Of a DNA stretch of 64,000 bases, positions 16,773-25,059 are shown piece after piece. The DNA is from 20CM-2-55-15 sp964633285. GTDB taxonomy: Bacteria > Acidobacteriota > Terriglobia > 20CM-2-55-15. The stretch spans positions 62,001-126,000 of the forward strand of contig CAZWGA010000001.1 of NCBI GenBank assembly GCA_964633285.1, in the 5' to 3' direction. The translations under genes and the position numbers were made by a program. Each line of letters opens with the position of its first letter. Within the stretch, counting starts at the first letter, position 1. The notes under the pieces were generated by a model, which searched no databases, was not told the origin of the DNA, and saw only the letters and a program-made list of their open reading frames with translations.

Positions 16773-17389
16773 ACGTTCGTTAAATACGCTCTCAGTTTTT
16801 GAGTTGCTCGAAAGAGATAGTTCTTGGCAGTTTCTTCGGTACTGCCCATGATCTCGCCTATCATCTTGAGCCGTAGTCCCTGATAGTGCCTTAATTCAAA
16901 TACAAGACGCTCTTTTTCGGAAAGGGTTTTTAGAGCCTCTTTGATCTTTTCGCCGACTTCTCTTCCGTAAAGCCGCCGTTCGGGATTGCTGTAGTAGGTT
17001 GTTGCCGCCAGCGTATCTTTCAGTGCCGGGCGGTCGGGATGACTCTCGGTATCGGATTCGTAAGAGATCTCCTCTTTCAACGTCTGGCGTTTGCGGAGGT
17101 GATCGAGGCTGACATTCGTGGCGATTCTATAAATCCAGGTGTAAAAGCTGGACTCGAAGCGAAATCGCCCCAGTGAACGGTAAGCTTTGAGGAAAGTCTC
17201 CTGGAAAACTTCTCGCGCCTCTTCGCGATTTCCCAGCATGTGGAACGCTAAACGGAGAATGTCCCGGTCATGCCTTCGGACCAACTGCTCAAATGCTTCA
17301 CGATCACCACTTTGAGCTTGCTCAATCAGAAGCTTCTCATCTTCTGATTCATGAACTCGTTGTGCGGTCCTTTTCAATACTGTTTCCAT
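16769..17389 (-). CDS. ECF RNA polymerase sigma factor
   Basis: A 206-residue sigma-70 family protein. Region 2 is at about 40-100 (AFHMLGNREEAREVFQETF, FYTWIYRIATNVSLDHLRKR) and region 4 at about 150-206 (LSEKERLVFELRHYQGL, IMGSTEETAKNYLFRATQKL). The ATG at 17389 is preferred over the longer frame to 17524, which runs into the lytic transglycosylase gene. It is followed by its anti-sigma factor with a 4-base overlap, a standard arrangement. The target promoters are unknown. Confidence 0.9.
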   Translation of the reverse strand: METVLKRTAQRVHESEDEKLLIEQAQSGDREAFEQLVRRHDRDILRLAFHMLGNREEAREVFQETFLKAYRSLGRFRFESSFYTWIYRIATNVSLDHLRKRQTLKEEISYESDTESHPDRPALKDTLAATTYYSNPERRLYGREVGEKIKEALKTLSEKERLVFELRHYQGLRLKMIGEIMGSTEETAKNYLFRATQKLRAYLTNV

Positions 17390-17435
17390 GGTCACGAGCA
17401 ATTTAGACGCCCGTAAACCCAAAAGGTCTTGGAGG

Positions 17436-19307
17436 TTAATTCTCGTCGCCCAGGAATATGGTGATGCGGTCTCCCGGGTGGATGACGGAGAGATCTTCGG
17501 TGTCGTTCCAGGAGAGTATAGCATTCACACTTGTCTTATAGGCCGTCGCGATCTTGTCCAGAGTTTCACCGGGCTGGACCTTGTGGACGACTTTGCGGGC
17601 CTGAGGCAGCTCCGCAACCACCAGTCTCTTGCCGACCGCAAGGCGGGTCGAAGACAGGTGATTCCACGTCTTGAGCTTGTCGACTGTCGTATTAAAGCGG
17701 GCGGCAATTTTGGAAAGGGTGTCGCCCGATCTCACCGTGTAGGACGTGGTTGTTGCCCGTGGGGTCGCACCCGCCGAAGTGCTGCCGGACACCCGTCGAA
17801 CCGGAGCCGAATTCCGCGCGGTGAGCTGCGGAGGCGGGGTCACACCGCTCATCGGTATGATCAGCGATCGTCCTGTTTGAAGGACCGGGTTTTTGCCCAG
17901 ATTGTTCGCCTGCGTCAACTGAGAGACCGTCGTTCCGTATTTCTTCGCGATAGCCCCCAACGTGTCGCCCTTACGTACGACATGTTCTCTGAAAAGGACG
18001 CGCTTGCTCTCCGGCAATGAAGCGATTTGCTCGTTGAATTTTTCAGCGTAGCCCCTGGGCAGCACCAGTTGAAATTCAGGATCGTCGGGAGGCGTTGTCC
18101 ACCGCAGGACTTGTGCATTGAGATCCCGAAGCTCTTCGACCGGCACATTGATCGCTTCCGCAATCACCCGGAGGTCCGTCGCTTTTTCAACAGGCACACG
18201 TTCAGTTTCGACGGGCTTCGCAGCAACGACGGTGAAGCCGTATTTTTCAGGATTTTTCCCGATGATCGTCAGGGCGAGGATATTCGGAACGTAGTTGATC
18301 GTTTCCTTCGGGAGGGCTTTCTTTTCGGCCAGCGTCCAGAAGTTATCGGCGCCCGTTTTGGCCAGAGCGCGCTCGACGCGGAACGGGCCGCTGTTGTATG
18401 CCGCCATCGCCAGATACCAATCCCCAAACTGCTGGTAAAGATCTTTGAGATGGCGAGCTGCGGCACGCGTCGATTTTTCGGGATCGGACCGTTCATCAAT
18501 CCACCAGGTCTGGCGAAGTCCGTACTCCTTGCCGCGCGACGAGATGAATTGCCACATTCCCTTAGCCTGCGCTCGCGACAGGGCCTTCGGTTCAAACGCG
18601 CTTTCCGCCTGGCAAAGGAAGATCAGATCCAGCGGCACACCTTCTTCCTTGAGGATTCGCTCAATCATGGGTTGGTAGCGCCCGGCACGCTCCAGTCCTG
18701 TTTCCATGGCGCCTCGGCCGCGGCCATTCTGGTAATAATCCAGAAATCCGAGGACACGATCATTGATTTCGATGGGAAGGTCATGAGCCAGTTCTTTGAC
18801 TTCCTCTTCCACAGCCTTCTTGAGTTTGGGATCGATCAGAGCCGGAAAAGTTTCAACGTGCTCCAGATCATCGATGGCGGCGTGTTCCTGGCCGGGGTCG
18901 TCGGTAAAGCCATCACCTTCCCGAAGCGCGGCCAGTTCCAGCGCATGGACCTTGACGACCAGATCGTTCAGTTCCCGCTGAAGACGGGCTTCTTTCGTAT
19001 AAGTGCCGGATGTTTCCAAAAGGAGATCGATGGCGCCGTCGAATTCCTGTTTGGATTGTTTCAGGTAACCCTGCTTATAAAGATCTTCGCCGTGCTCAAA
19101 CCGCATTTGGGCTTCGACGATCGCCAGTTCCACGGGATCATTCCAGTTGACCTGCTGAAGTTGCGTCGGAAGTGGCATCGGCAGAGGCTCGGGATGGGCT
19201 TCGATTCGGGGCAGCGGTGGGGGAGCAACTTTCACCAGTTTGGGTGGTGGCGCTGTGCACCCAGCCAGAAGACCGAGGACGGCCAGACCCTTAAATAAAG
19301 GTTTCAA
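17436..19307 (-). CDS. mltD: Lipoprotein lytic transglycosylase, MltD-like, with three LysM domains
   Basis: A 623-residue murein hydrolase. The start is TTG at 19307 with a GGGGGG-type ribosome site upstream. A lipobox LAGC puts Cys17 as the lipidated residue. The SLT domain in the middle shows FLCQAESAFEPKALS with the catalytic Glu, AKGMWQFI and AAYNSGPFRV. Three LysM peptidoglycan-binding domains follow (VVRKGDTLGAIAKKYGT, YTVRSGDTLSKIAARF, HKVQPGETLDKIATAY). It cleaves glycan strands to anhydro-MurNAc ends. It lies 46 bases before the sigma gene on the same strand. Confidence 0.9.
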   Translation of the reverse strand: MKPLFKGLAVLGLLAGCTAPPPKLVKVAPPPLPRIEAHPEPLPMPLPTQLQQVNWNDPVELAIVEAQMRFEHGEDLYKQGYLKQSKQEFDGAIDLLLETSGTYTKEARLQRELNDLVVKVHALELAALREGDGFTDDPGQEHAAIDDLEHVETFPALIDPKLKKAVEEEVKELAHDLPIEINDRVLGFLDYYQNGRGRGAMETGLERAGRYQPMIERILKEEGVPLDLIFLCQAESAFEPKALSRAQAKGMWQFISSRGKEYGLRQTWWIDERSDPEKSTRAAARHLKDLYQQFGDWYLAMAAYNSGPFRVERALAKTGADNFWTLAEKKALPKETINYVPNILALTIIGKNPEKYGFTVVAAKPVETERVPVEKATDLRVIAEAINVPVEELRDLNAQVLRWTTPPDDPEFQLVLPRGYAEKFNEQIASLPESKRVLFREHVVRKGDTLGAIAKKYGTTVSQLTQANNLGKNPVLQTGRSLIIPMSGVTPPPQLTARNSAPVRRVSGSTSAGATPRATTTSYTVRSGDTLSKIAARFNTTVDKLKTWNHLSSTRLAVGKRLVVAELPQARKVVHKVQPGETLDKIATAYKTSVNAILSWNDTEDLSVIHPGDRITIFLGDEN

Positions 19308-19349
19308 TAAACCCCCCTATAAAATCAAAAGCCACTAATCCGCAGATTT

Positions 19350-21791
19350 TTAAGGTCTTTGTGAATAGTGGCTCTCGAAAAGAAGTGCCAGCTTACACGA
19401 GCAGCGCGAATCCGTCAACGTTGACGCTACCTGTGGCTGCCGGCCGGTTAACGTTACGGTAATGGCCCCCAATTGATCCGTCCGCAAGGCCGGCAGGGCC
19501 GACTCATTCGGGTGGCCGAACGGGTTATTGGCTCCGACGGAGATAACCCGCACGGCAGCCTGAGGGCGGATCCGGACGCCTTTGCTGCCGTGATGGGGAA
19601 CCTTCAGGACATCGACCTGATCCGGAACGGCGATCCTTCGTTCGATATCTCCAGTCAGCAACGCCGTTTTTCCTCCCGAATTCAGCAACAGAACCACGGA
19701 ATCGTCATTCTGATCGTTCCTTCGAGGGATCCAATCCGCCGGTGGATGGAGAACCGTGAAGGGACCGATGGTGTCGCCGGCAGCAACCCATCGGATGGGG
19801 ATCTGCTTCTCCTGGATTTGTTCGATGAATTCCCTGTATCTCGGAATCATTGGATTACGTCCCAGCCAGAATTCGCCTACTTTGAAATTCTCGATCACGC
19901 TGAATAACCCATCCATGTGATCGTGATGCGCGTGAGTCAGGACCACCGCGTCGAGCCGCCGGATTCCGCGCGAAAACAAGTAAGGAGAGAGGACACTTTC
20001 GCCAATGGAGAACGTGCTCTCGTCGCGGAGATCGAGAAATCGTCCGGAGGCGACTCCTCCGCCATCGATCAGCATTCGATAGCCGCTCGGAAATTCGATC
20101 AACGCCGAATCGCCCTGGCCGACATCCAGAAACGTCAGAGTTGTCGCGTCCGGCGGCTTCGGTGACCAGTCTTTCAAAGCAATCGCGCTCTGGATCGCCA
20201 GCAGAGTTCCAACGCTTCCAAGGCAGACACCCGTCCACCTTTTTCGGATGGCCAGAATGAAGACAATCATCACCGCCGCATAAAAGAACCAAATCCATGC
20301 AGGCGGCGACGGAACACGCAACGTTGAGCCCGGCAAAGCCAGCGCCGTATCCAGAATCTTCAGCAGCCCTGCAAGGAGGCTTTCGATGATCCACGCTGTC
20401 GCACGCGCCGGCATTCCCGGCAGGATGATGAGCAGCAAACCGAGTGGAGTGACCAGGCCGGCGATGATTCCAGCGGGGACGTTGATCAGCGGCGAGACCG
20501 GTGAAATTCGATGGAAGGACTCCACCATGAAAATCACCAGAACCAGTTCGACGACGATCGACACCATAAGCGCTTCGCACGTGACAAGCGCAATTCGCCA
20601 GGGAATCGTGACCATCCAGCTCGGGAATCGGCGATGTTCGCACCAGATCCGCCGTGAGACACGCCAGTCCGATGCGCGGACGCTGAGCCTGCCGTCTTTG
20701 GCCGCATCGTTGAAGTCGGTCAAAGCTTCCCGCAGCCAGCCGAACGCCCACAGGCTTGCGGGCATCCCGATTCCGATCACTGCGAGGACGGCTGCAAACG
20801 TCATTTGAAAACTGGGATCTTCGAGCGAGGTAGGATCGATCAGCAGAATGATGAATGCTGAACCGGCAACGGCGTTCAAGGCGGAGTATCCGCGGTCCAG
20901 CAACCGTCCAATGACCATGAACGCGGTCATGAGCACTGCCCGATAAACCGGTGTTTGGCCGTCGATCATGGCCGTGTACGCCAGAGCGGATGCCAGAACG
21001 GCAATCAGTCGCGTCCTTCTTTTCCATGGAAGAAATCCACAAATCCAAAACGCCGCGCCTGCTACGACAGCCAGATTGAATCCGGAAACAACGACGAGGT
21101 GATAAAGCCCGCCTGCCTGAAACCGGTGTTCGACGGAGGCGCTCAATCCATACTTCCGGCCAAGCACCATTCCCATGACGATCCCTTGAATTTCGGGAGC
21201 GTTCGCAAATGGTGCTTCCACTCGTCGTTGAATCCAGGTCTTGATGCGATCGTGTCCGTGCCACCCTCGGTCCAGAACCGTGATGAGGCGGGGGTTCCGG
21301 ATCGTGCCGGTCCAATAGATACCTTGTCGCTCCAGGTGGCGCCGGTAATCAAACACGCCGGGGTCTTGATAGACCACCGGCCGGTGCAATTTCGCCACGA
21401 TCTCCAGCCGATCTCCGGATCCAAGAGCCAGCGCGTCAAACAAGCGCCGCTGTTCCGGATCGTCCAGAAACTCCGTGAGACGTGCCCGTCCGCGGTAGGG
21501 CTGCGCATCCATCATTTGCAATTCCACATCCAAATACGTTCCCAATCCACGCCACTCGGGAGCGCGGGCAAGCCGGCCGATGAGCCGAACGGTGGCATCC
21601 GGCGGATCCGTAGGGGGAAGAGCTTGAAAGGATGCGACGGCGGCGCCGCCTAGAAAGACGGCAAGAAGTCCGCACCAACGGCGCGCGAAGGACAGGAGAA
21701 TTGAGAAAGGCAGACACAGCCACACGTATCCCGCATCGAGACATGGAGACAGCAGAATTCCAGCGAGTAGTGCAATAAGGGGAAGAAACAC
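19350..21791 (-). CDS. comEC: ComEC/Rec2 competence DNA channel
   Basis: An 813-residue polytopic protein that takes single-stranded DNA across the inner membrane. The N-terminal hydrophobic part and the central Competence domain (GIVMGMVLGRKYGLS, LYHLVVVSGFNLAV, YAMIDGQTPVYRA-like region) are followed by a metallo-beta-lactamase domain with THAHHDHMDG and KVPHHGSKG. The start codon is GTG at 21791. It is the last gene of the iscS-iscU-mnmA-unknown-rlmD group, 31 bases after rlmD, with a 7-bp hairpin in the gap. It implies natural transformation, though no other com gene is seen here. Confidence 0.92.
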   Translation of the reverse strand: MFLPLIALLAGILLSPCLDAGYVWLCLPFSILLSFARRWCGLLAVFLGGAAVASFQALPPTDPPDATVRLIGRLARAPEWRGLGTYLDVELQMMDAQPYRGRARLTEFLDDPEQRRLFDALALGSGDRLEIVAKLHRPVVYQDPGVFDYRRHLERQGIYWTGTIRNPRLITVLDRGWHGHDRIKTWIQRRVEAPFANAPEIQGIVMGMVLGRKYGLSASVEHRFQAGGLYHLVVVSGFNLAVVAGAAFWICGFLPWKRRTRLIAVLASALAYTAMIDGQTPVYRAVLMTAFMVIGRLLDRGYSALNAVAGSAFIILLIDPTSLEDPSFQMTFAAVLAVIGIGMPASLWAFGWLREALTDFNDAAKDGRLSVRASDWRVSRRIWCEHRRFPSWMVTIPWRIALVTCEALMVSIVVELVLVIFMVESFHRISPVSPLINVPAGIIAGLVTPLGLLLIILPGMPARATAWIIESLLAGLLKILDTALALPGSTLRVPSPPAWIWFFYAAVMIVFILAIRKRWTGVCLGSVGTLLAIQSAIALKDWSPKPPDATTLTFLDVGQGDSALIEFPSGYRMLIDGGGVASGRFLDLRDESTFSIGESVLSPYLFSRGIRRLDAVVLTHAHHDHMDGLFSVIENFKVGEFWLGRNPMIPRYREFIEQIQEKQIPIRWVAAGDTIGPFTVLHPPADWIPRRNDQNDDSVVLLLNSGGKTALLTGDIERRIAVPDQVDVLKVPHHGSKGVRIRPQAAVRVISVGANNPFGHPNESALPALRTDQLGAITVTLTGRQPQVASTLTDSRCSCKLALLFESHYSQRP

Positions 21792-21793
21792 GC

Positions 21794-21812
21794 TGCAGTC
21801 CGATCGACTGCA
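21794..21812 (-). promoter_or_regulatory. Hairpin immediately before the comEC GTG start
   Basis: TGCAGTC (21794-21800) and GACTGCA (21806-21812) are exact inverted repeats with a 5-base loop, in the 31-base gap between rlmD and comEC. In the comEC transcript the stem ends 2 bases before the GTG and covers the place of a ribosome site. It may lower comEC translation or mark a processing site; this is inference from position. Confidence 0.35.
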
Positions 21813-21822
21813 AAGGGCGTCC

Positions 21823-22953
21823 TTATCTTACCTCAAACAGAGCAACCAACTCGATGTGATACGTGTTGGGAAACTGATCAATGAGCGTGAGCCGCCGTAA
21901 CGAATAATTCCTGCTCGAAAGAACCGCCGCCTCACGGGCGAACGTGGCCGGATTGCAGGAAACGTAAACGATACGATTCGGACCCGCCGCCGCAATCTCG
22001 GCAGCCGTCCTGGCGCCGCAGCCGGTACGGGGAGGATCCAGGACCACCACGTCGGGTTTCAACTCCGAGTTACGCAAAGTGGTATCCACCTGCCCTTCCA
22101 CGGACCTCAGTTGCCAGGTCTCGTTCAGGCGGGCGTTTTCCTGAGCCAGTCGAACGGCGGTCCGGTTGGATTCGACGGCGATGACCTCGCGGGCTGCTTT
22201 CGCCAGGGGAATCGAAAAGAAACCCGTGCCCGAATAGAGTTCCAGGACGTTCGCGCCTGAGGTACGAGCCTGATCGAGAACCTCATTGATGAATGGCGCG
22301 AGCAGAAATCGATTAGCCTGGAAAAACGCATCCGCCGTAACCCGGTATCGAAAGCCGGCGGCTTGAATCATCGCGCGCGCTGTTCGCTTGACGCTGCCGT
22401 CCGGCAAAACAAAAGTTGCTGCGACTTCCGGCGTGCTGATCGCATGAACCTCACGCGCGCCCGTCGCGTCCGTGGATTCGATAAATTGATTCAGCTCGGG
22501 CACCAGCGATGCGCATTCGCGAACAGGCACGACGATGTGCGTGTCTTCACGCATGAAACCCAGGCGGCCGTTCGTCACGTGGAATGTTGCGCGAAGCCGA
22601 TAGTTTCGATCCGGGCTTGTGATGCGTTGAATGGGCCCGTCCCATTCGAGATGTCCCAAACGCTTCAGGCTTTCGCGTGTGATGGTTTCCTTATGATCGA
22701 GCTGGCGTTCATAGCGGATGTGTTGCCAGTGGCAGCATCCCGCAGATTCGTAATTCGGACAATAGGGTTGCTGGCGATCGGTTGACGGCTCGAAGATCTG
22801 AATGACGCGCCCCACGGCGTAGTCTTTTCTTTGTTGAACAATTTCCGCTTCGATGACGTCGCCGGGCGCTGTCCTCGGCACAAAGACGACACCCTGATCC
22901 GTCCGCGCGAGACCTGCGCCTCCATAAACGAGTTTTTCAATGGTGAGCCGCAT
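21823..22953 (-). CDS. rlmD: 23S rRNA (uracil-5-)-methyltransferase, RlmD/RumA type
   Basis: A 376-residue SAM-dependent enzyme that makes m5U in 23S rRNA. The N-terminal TRAM domain (KLVYGGAGLART, VFVPRTAPGDVIEAEI) is followed by Cys residues for an Fe-S cluster (CPNYESAGCCHWQH). Methyltransferase motifs are LYSGTGFFSIPLA, VLDPPRTGC and the catalytic Cys in VSCNPATFARE. ATG at 22953 is chosen: it overlaps the upstream stop by one base (TGATG), which fits coupling, and the longer frame to 23016 does not fit the family. RlmC, RlmD and TrmA-like specificities cannot be separated surely. Confidence 0.87.
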   Translation of the reverse strand: MRLTIEKLVYGGAGLARTDQGVVFVPRTAPGDVIEAEIVQQRKDYAVGRVIQIFEPSTDRQQPYCPNYESAGCCHWQHIRYERQLDHKETITRESLKRLGHLEWDGPIQRITSPDRNYRLRATFHVTNGRLGFMREDTHIVVPVRECASLVPELNQFIESTDATGAREVHAISTPEVAATFVLPDGSVKRTARAMIQAAGFRYRVTADAFFQANRFLLAPFINEVLDQARTSGANVLELYSGTGFFSIPLAKAAREVIAVESNRTAVRLAQENARLNETWQLRSVEGQVDTTLRNSELKPDVVVLDPPRTGCGARTAAEIAAAGPNRIVYVSCNPATFAREAAVLSSRNYSLRRLTLIDQFPNTYHIELVALFEVR

Positions 22954-23582
22954 CAAATCAGATAAAAGAAACTCAAGCGGGGGATTCCAAATCGCTCGAG
23001 CAATTTTCTGCGCCACATCTGCTGCTCGAACATGGAGAGCTGGGCAGCGGTCATGGTGGATCGGAATGGATTCAATTCGCCATCGACTTCCTTTTTCACT
23101 TCGATCATCGTCTTGTCATCGGCTGTGAATTTCAGCTTTGCGATCAGTTTCTCTTCGAGCGCGCCGAGAGTCTGCTCGGCGCTGCGAAGTTCCGTCAAAT
23201 CCGCAGCTCGAATCGATGCGGCGATTCCCGCATCCAGTTTCTCAACATGAGCTGCGAGCTTCTGAACATAAGCCGCCACCTCGTCCTGCTGGAAATCCGG
23301 CATCGGCGCCTGTCCCGCCGGTTCCTTTTGTTCCTCGCAAACTTCCTCAACTGCCTTGACGCAATAAGCAAGGTGCGTGATATCGCGCTTTGCGCGAGAG
23401 AATGCGCGGTCAATGCCCTTGAGAACGAGTTCGAGGGGTACACCACGCTCCTGCCAGTTTTCAATAAGGATCCAATCCAGGCAGGTGATCAGCGTCCAGC
23501 TTTTGCGCTTTGTCTGGTAGAAGCTTTCGATTTCCGTGAAGTAGTTCGAATAGTGTTCCATGCCGGCATTTACATGATCCAT
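22953..23582 (-). CDS. Hypothetical protein between mnmA and rlmD
   Basis: I do not recognise this 209-residue protein. It is soluble and mostly helical: an N-terminal part with many aromatics (NYFTEIESFYQTKRKSW, DWILIENWQERGVPLELVL) and a charged, coiled-coil-like middle (about 100-165). There is no signal peptide. The start at 23582 overlaps mnmA by 13 bases; an alternative ATG at 23561 (MEHYSNYF) would leave an 8-base gap and is equally possible. Its place in the iscS-iscU-mnmA-rlmD group suggests a link to RNA modification or sulfur/Fe-S work, but that is only context. Confidence 0.65.
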   Translation of the reverse strand: MDHVNAGMEHYSNYFTEIESFYQTKRKSWTLITCLDWILIENWQERGVPLELVLKGIDRAFSRAKRDITHLAYCVKAVEEVCEEQKEPAGQAPMPDFQQDEVAAYVQKLAAHVEKLDAGIAASIRAADLTELRSAEQTLGALEEKLIAKLKFTADDKTMIEVKKEVDGELNPFRSTMTAAQLSMFEQQMWRRKLLERFGIPRLSFFYLI

Positions 23583-24604
23583 CCGCCGCCGATCACGACG
23601 TCACTCCAATAAAACACTGCGGCCTGTCCGGGAGTGATGGCTCTCTGTGGTTCGTCGAATTCCACCATGATTTGATCGTCGATGGAGGAAACAGTAGCCG
23701 GCTTTGGCTCGAAACGATTTCGAATTTGAACTTCGCAGCGGACGGGTTGGGTGATGTTTTCGATGGCAATCCAATTGTGATCGCGAATCGCGAATGAAGT
23801 CCGCCTGGGATCTTCGCCGATAACGATGCGATTGAGCTGTGGCTCGATGCGAACCACATATTGGGGCTTGCCTGCTGCAACCAGGCCCTTTCGCTGGCCT
23901 ACTGTGTACTTGTGAATGCCGGAATGAGTGCCCACAACCTCGCCGCTTTCATTGACGATTTCGCCTGCGCTTGGGGTCAGGCTGCCTGCATATCGTTCCA
24001 CGAAGTCCGCGTACGAATGGCCTTCCACAAAACAGATTTCCTGTGATTCGGCCTTCTCCGATGTCGGCAAACCGTAGCGCCGGGCGATCTCGCGAACTTC
24101 AGGCTTCGTCAAATCTCCAAGAGGGAATACCGTTTTCGAGAGCTGTTCCTGAGTCAGGCCGAAAAGAAAATAAGACTGGTCCTTGTTTCGGTCCTTGCCG
24201 CGAAGGAGAACCCATCGGCCGAGCGCATCATCGTACTTGACGCGCGCGTAATGTCCCGTCGCGACACGATCCGCGCCAATGCCAGCGGCTTTCTCGACCA
24301 GGTGATGAAACTTGACGTAGTTGTTGCACAGGATGCATGGACTGGGAGTTTCGCCTCGAAGATACGTCTCAACGAACGGCGCCACGACCGTATTTTCAAA
24401 GTCCTTCTCGAGATTCAGAACGTAGTAGGGAATCGCGAGCTGCGTTGCAACGCGGCGTGCATCCAAGAGATCGTCAAGCGAACAACATCGTCCGTTGTCT
24501 CTCCAGAGTTGCATCGAGAGACCAACGATTTCTTCGCCCGACTCCTTTAATAAAACGGCGGCAGCCGATGAATCAACGCCACCGCTCATGGCAACAGCTA
24601 TCAT
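23570..24604 (-). CDS. mnmA: tRNA-specific 2-thiouridylase
   Basis: A 344-residue enzyme that thiolates U34 of tRNA for Lys, Glu and Gln. The PP-loop is SGGVDSS at residues 7-13. The catalytic cysteines are in SPCILCNNYVKF and ESQEICFVEG, and the GHYAR and KDQSYFLF blocks are conserved. ATG at 24604 is chosen because MIAVAMSGGVDSS is the normal family start; the frame runs on to 24646. It lies 91 bases after iscU in the same direction, fitting sulfur relay from the cysteine desulfurase. Confidence 0.93.
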   Translation of the reverse strand: MIAVAMSGGVDSSAAAVLLKESGEEIVGLSMQLWRDNGRCCSLDDLLDARRVATQLAIPYYVLNLEKDFENTVVAPFVETYLRGETPSPCILCNNYVKFHHLVEKAAGIGADRVATGHYARVKYDDALGRWVLLRGKDRNKDQSYFLFGLTQEQLSKTVFPLGDLTKPEVREIARRYGLPTSEKAESQEICFVEGHSYADFVERYAGSLTPSAGEIVNESGEVVGTHSGIHKYTVGQRKGLVAAGKPQYVVRIEPQLNRIVIGEDPRRTSFAIRDHNWIAIENITQPVRCEVQIRNRFEPKPATVSSIDDQIMVEFDEPQRAITPGQAAVFYWSDVVIGGGWIM

Positions 24605-24695
24605 TTCTTTAACGCCGGGCCCACCGGCCAGCCGTAGTTGGTACACCCGCTGCGCGGGCCTTCTTGAGAGGCAATGGCCGGTTCCCCCACGTCTC

Positions 24696-25052
24696 CTAAA
24701 ATCCTTTCAAAACTTTCTTAATGGCGTCCGATGCCAGAACACTGCAATGGATCTTCGATGCCGGCAGTCCGCCGAGCGCTTCCGCAATCTGTTCCTTCTG
24801 AATTTGACGCGCATCATTGACGCTCATGCCAATCAGCAGTTCGGTTGCGTATGAACTGTTGGCAATCGCGGCGCTGCAGCCCTGCGCCTTGAACTTCGCG
24901 TCGAGAATGCGTCCCTCACCGACTTTGACCCAGAGTTTCATGACGTCGCCGCACACCGGGTTCGAGACTTCTGCCACGGCATCCGCGTCCGGAAGTTCGC
25001 CAACGCATCTCGGGTTCTGGAAGTAATCGAGCAGCTTTTCGGAATATGCCAT
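24696..25052 (-). CDS. iscU: Fe-S cluster scaffold, IscU/NifU N-terminal type
   Basis: A 118-residue scaffold protein on which Fe-S clusters form. Three ligand cysteines are in place: NPVCGD, QGCSAA and IHCSVLA. MAYSEKLLDYFQNPRCVG is the normal family start, so ATG at 25052 is chosen over the longer frame to 25121, which enters the desulfurase gene. It lies 7 bases after the cysteine desulfurase stop, an evident operon. It could also be called a NifU-like protein; the NifU C-terminal domain is absent. Confidence 0.9.
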   Translation of the reverse strand: MAYSEKLLDYFQNPRCVGELPDADAVAEVSNPVCGDVMKLWVKVGEGRILDAKFKAQGCSAAIANSSYATELLIGMSVNDARQIQKEQIAEALGGLPASKIHCSVLASDAIKKVLKGF

Positions 25053-25059
25053 GCGCCGG

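Noticed and set aside
18027..19298. Long plus-strand open frame of 423 residues
   Set aside because: It is antisense to the MltD-like gene, has the low-complexity composition of a shadow frame, and shows no motif.
19855..21315. Long 486-residue reverse-strand open frame
   Set aside because: It lies in another frame of comEC on the same strand, is rich in Arg, Ser and Asp, and shows no domain. comEC has clear family motifs.
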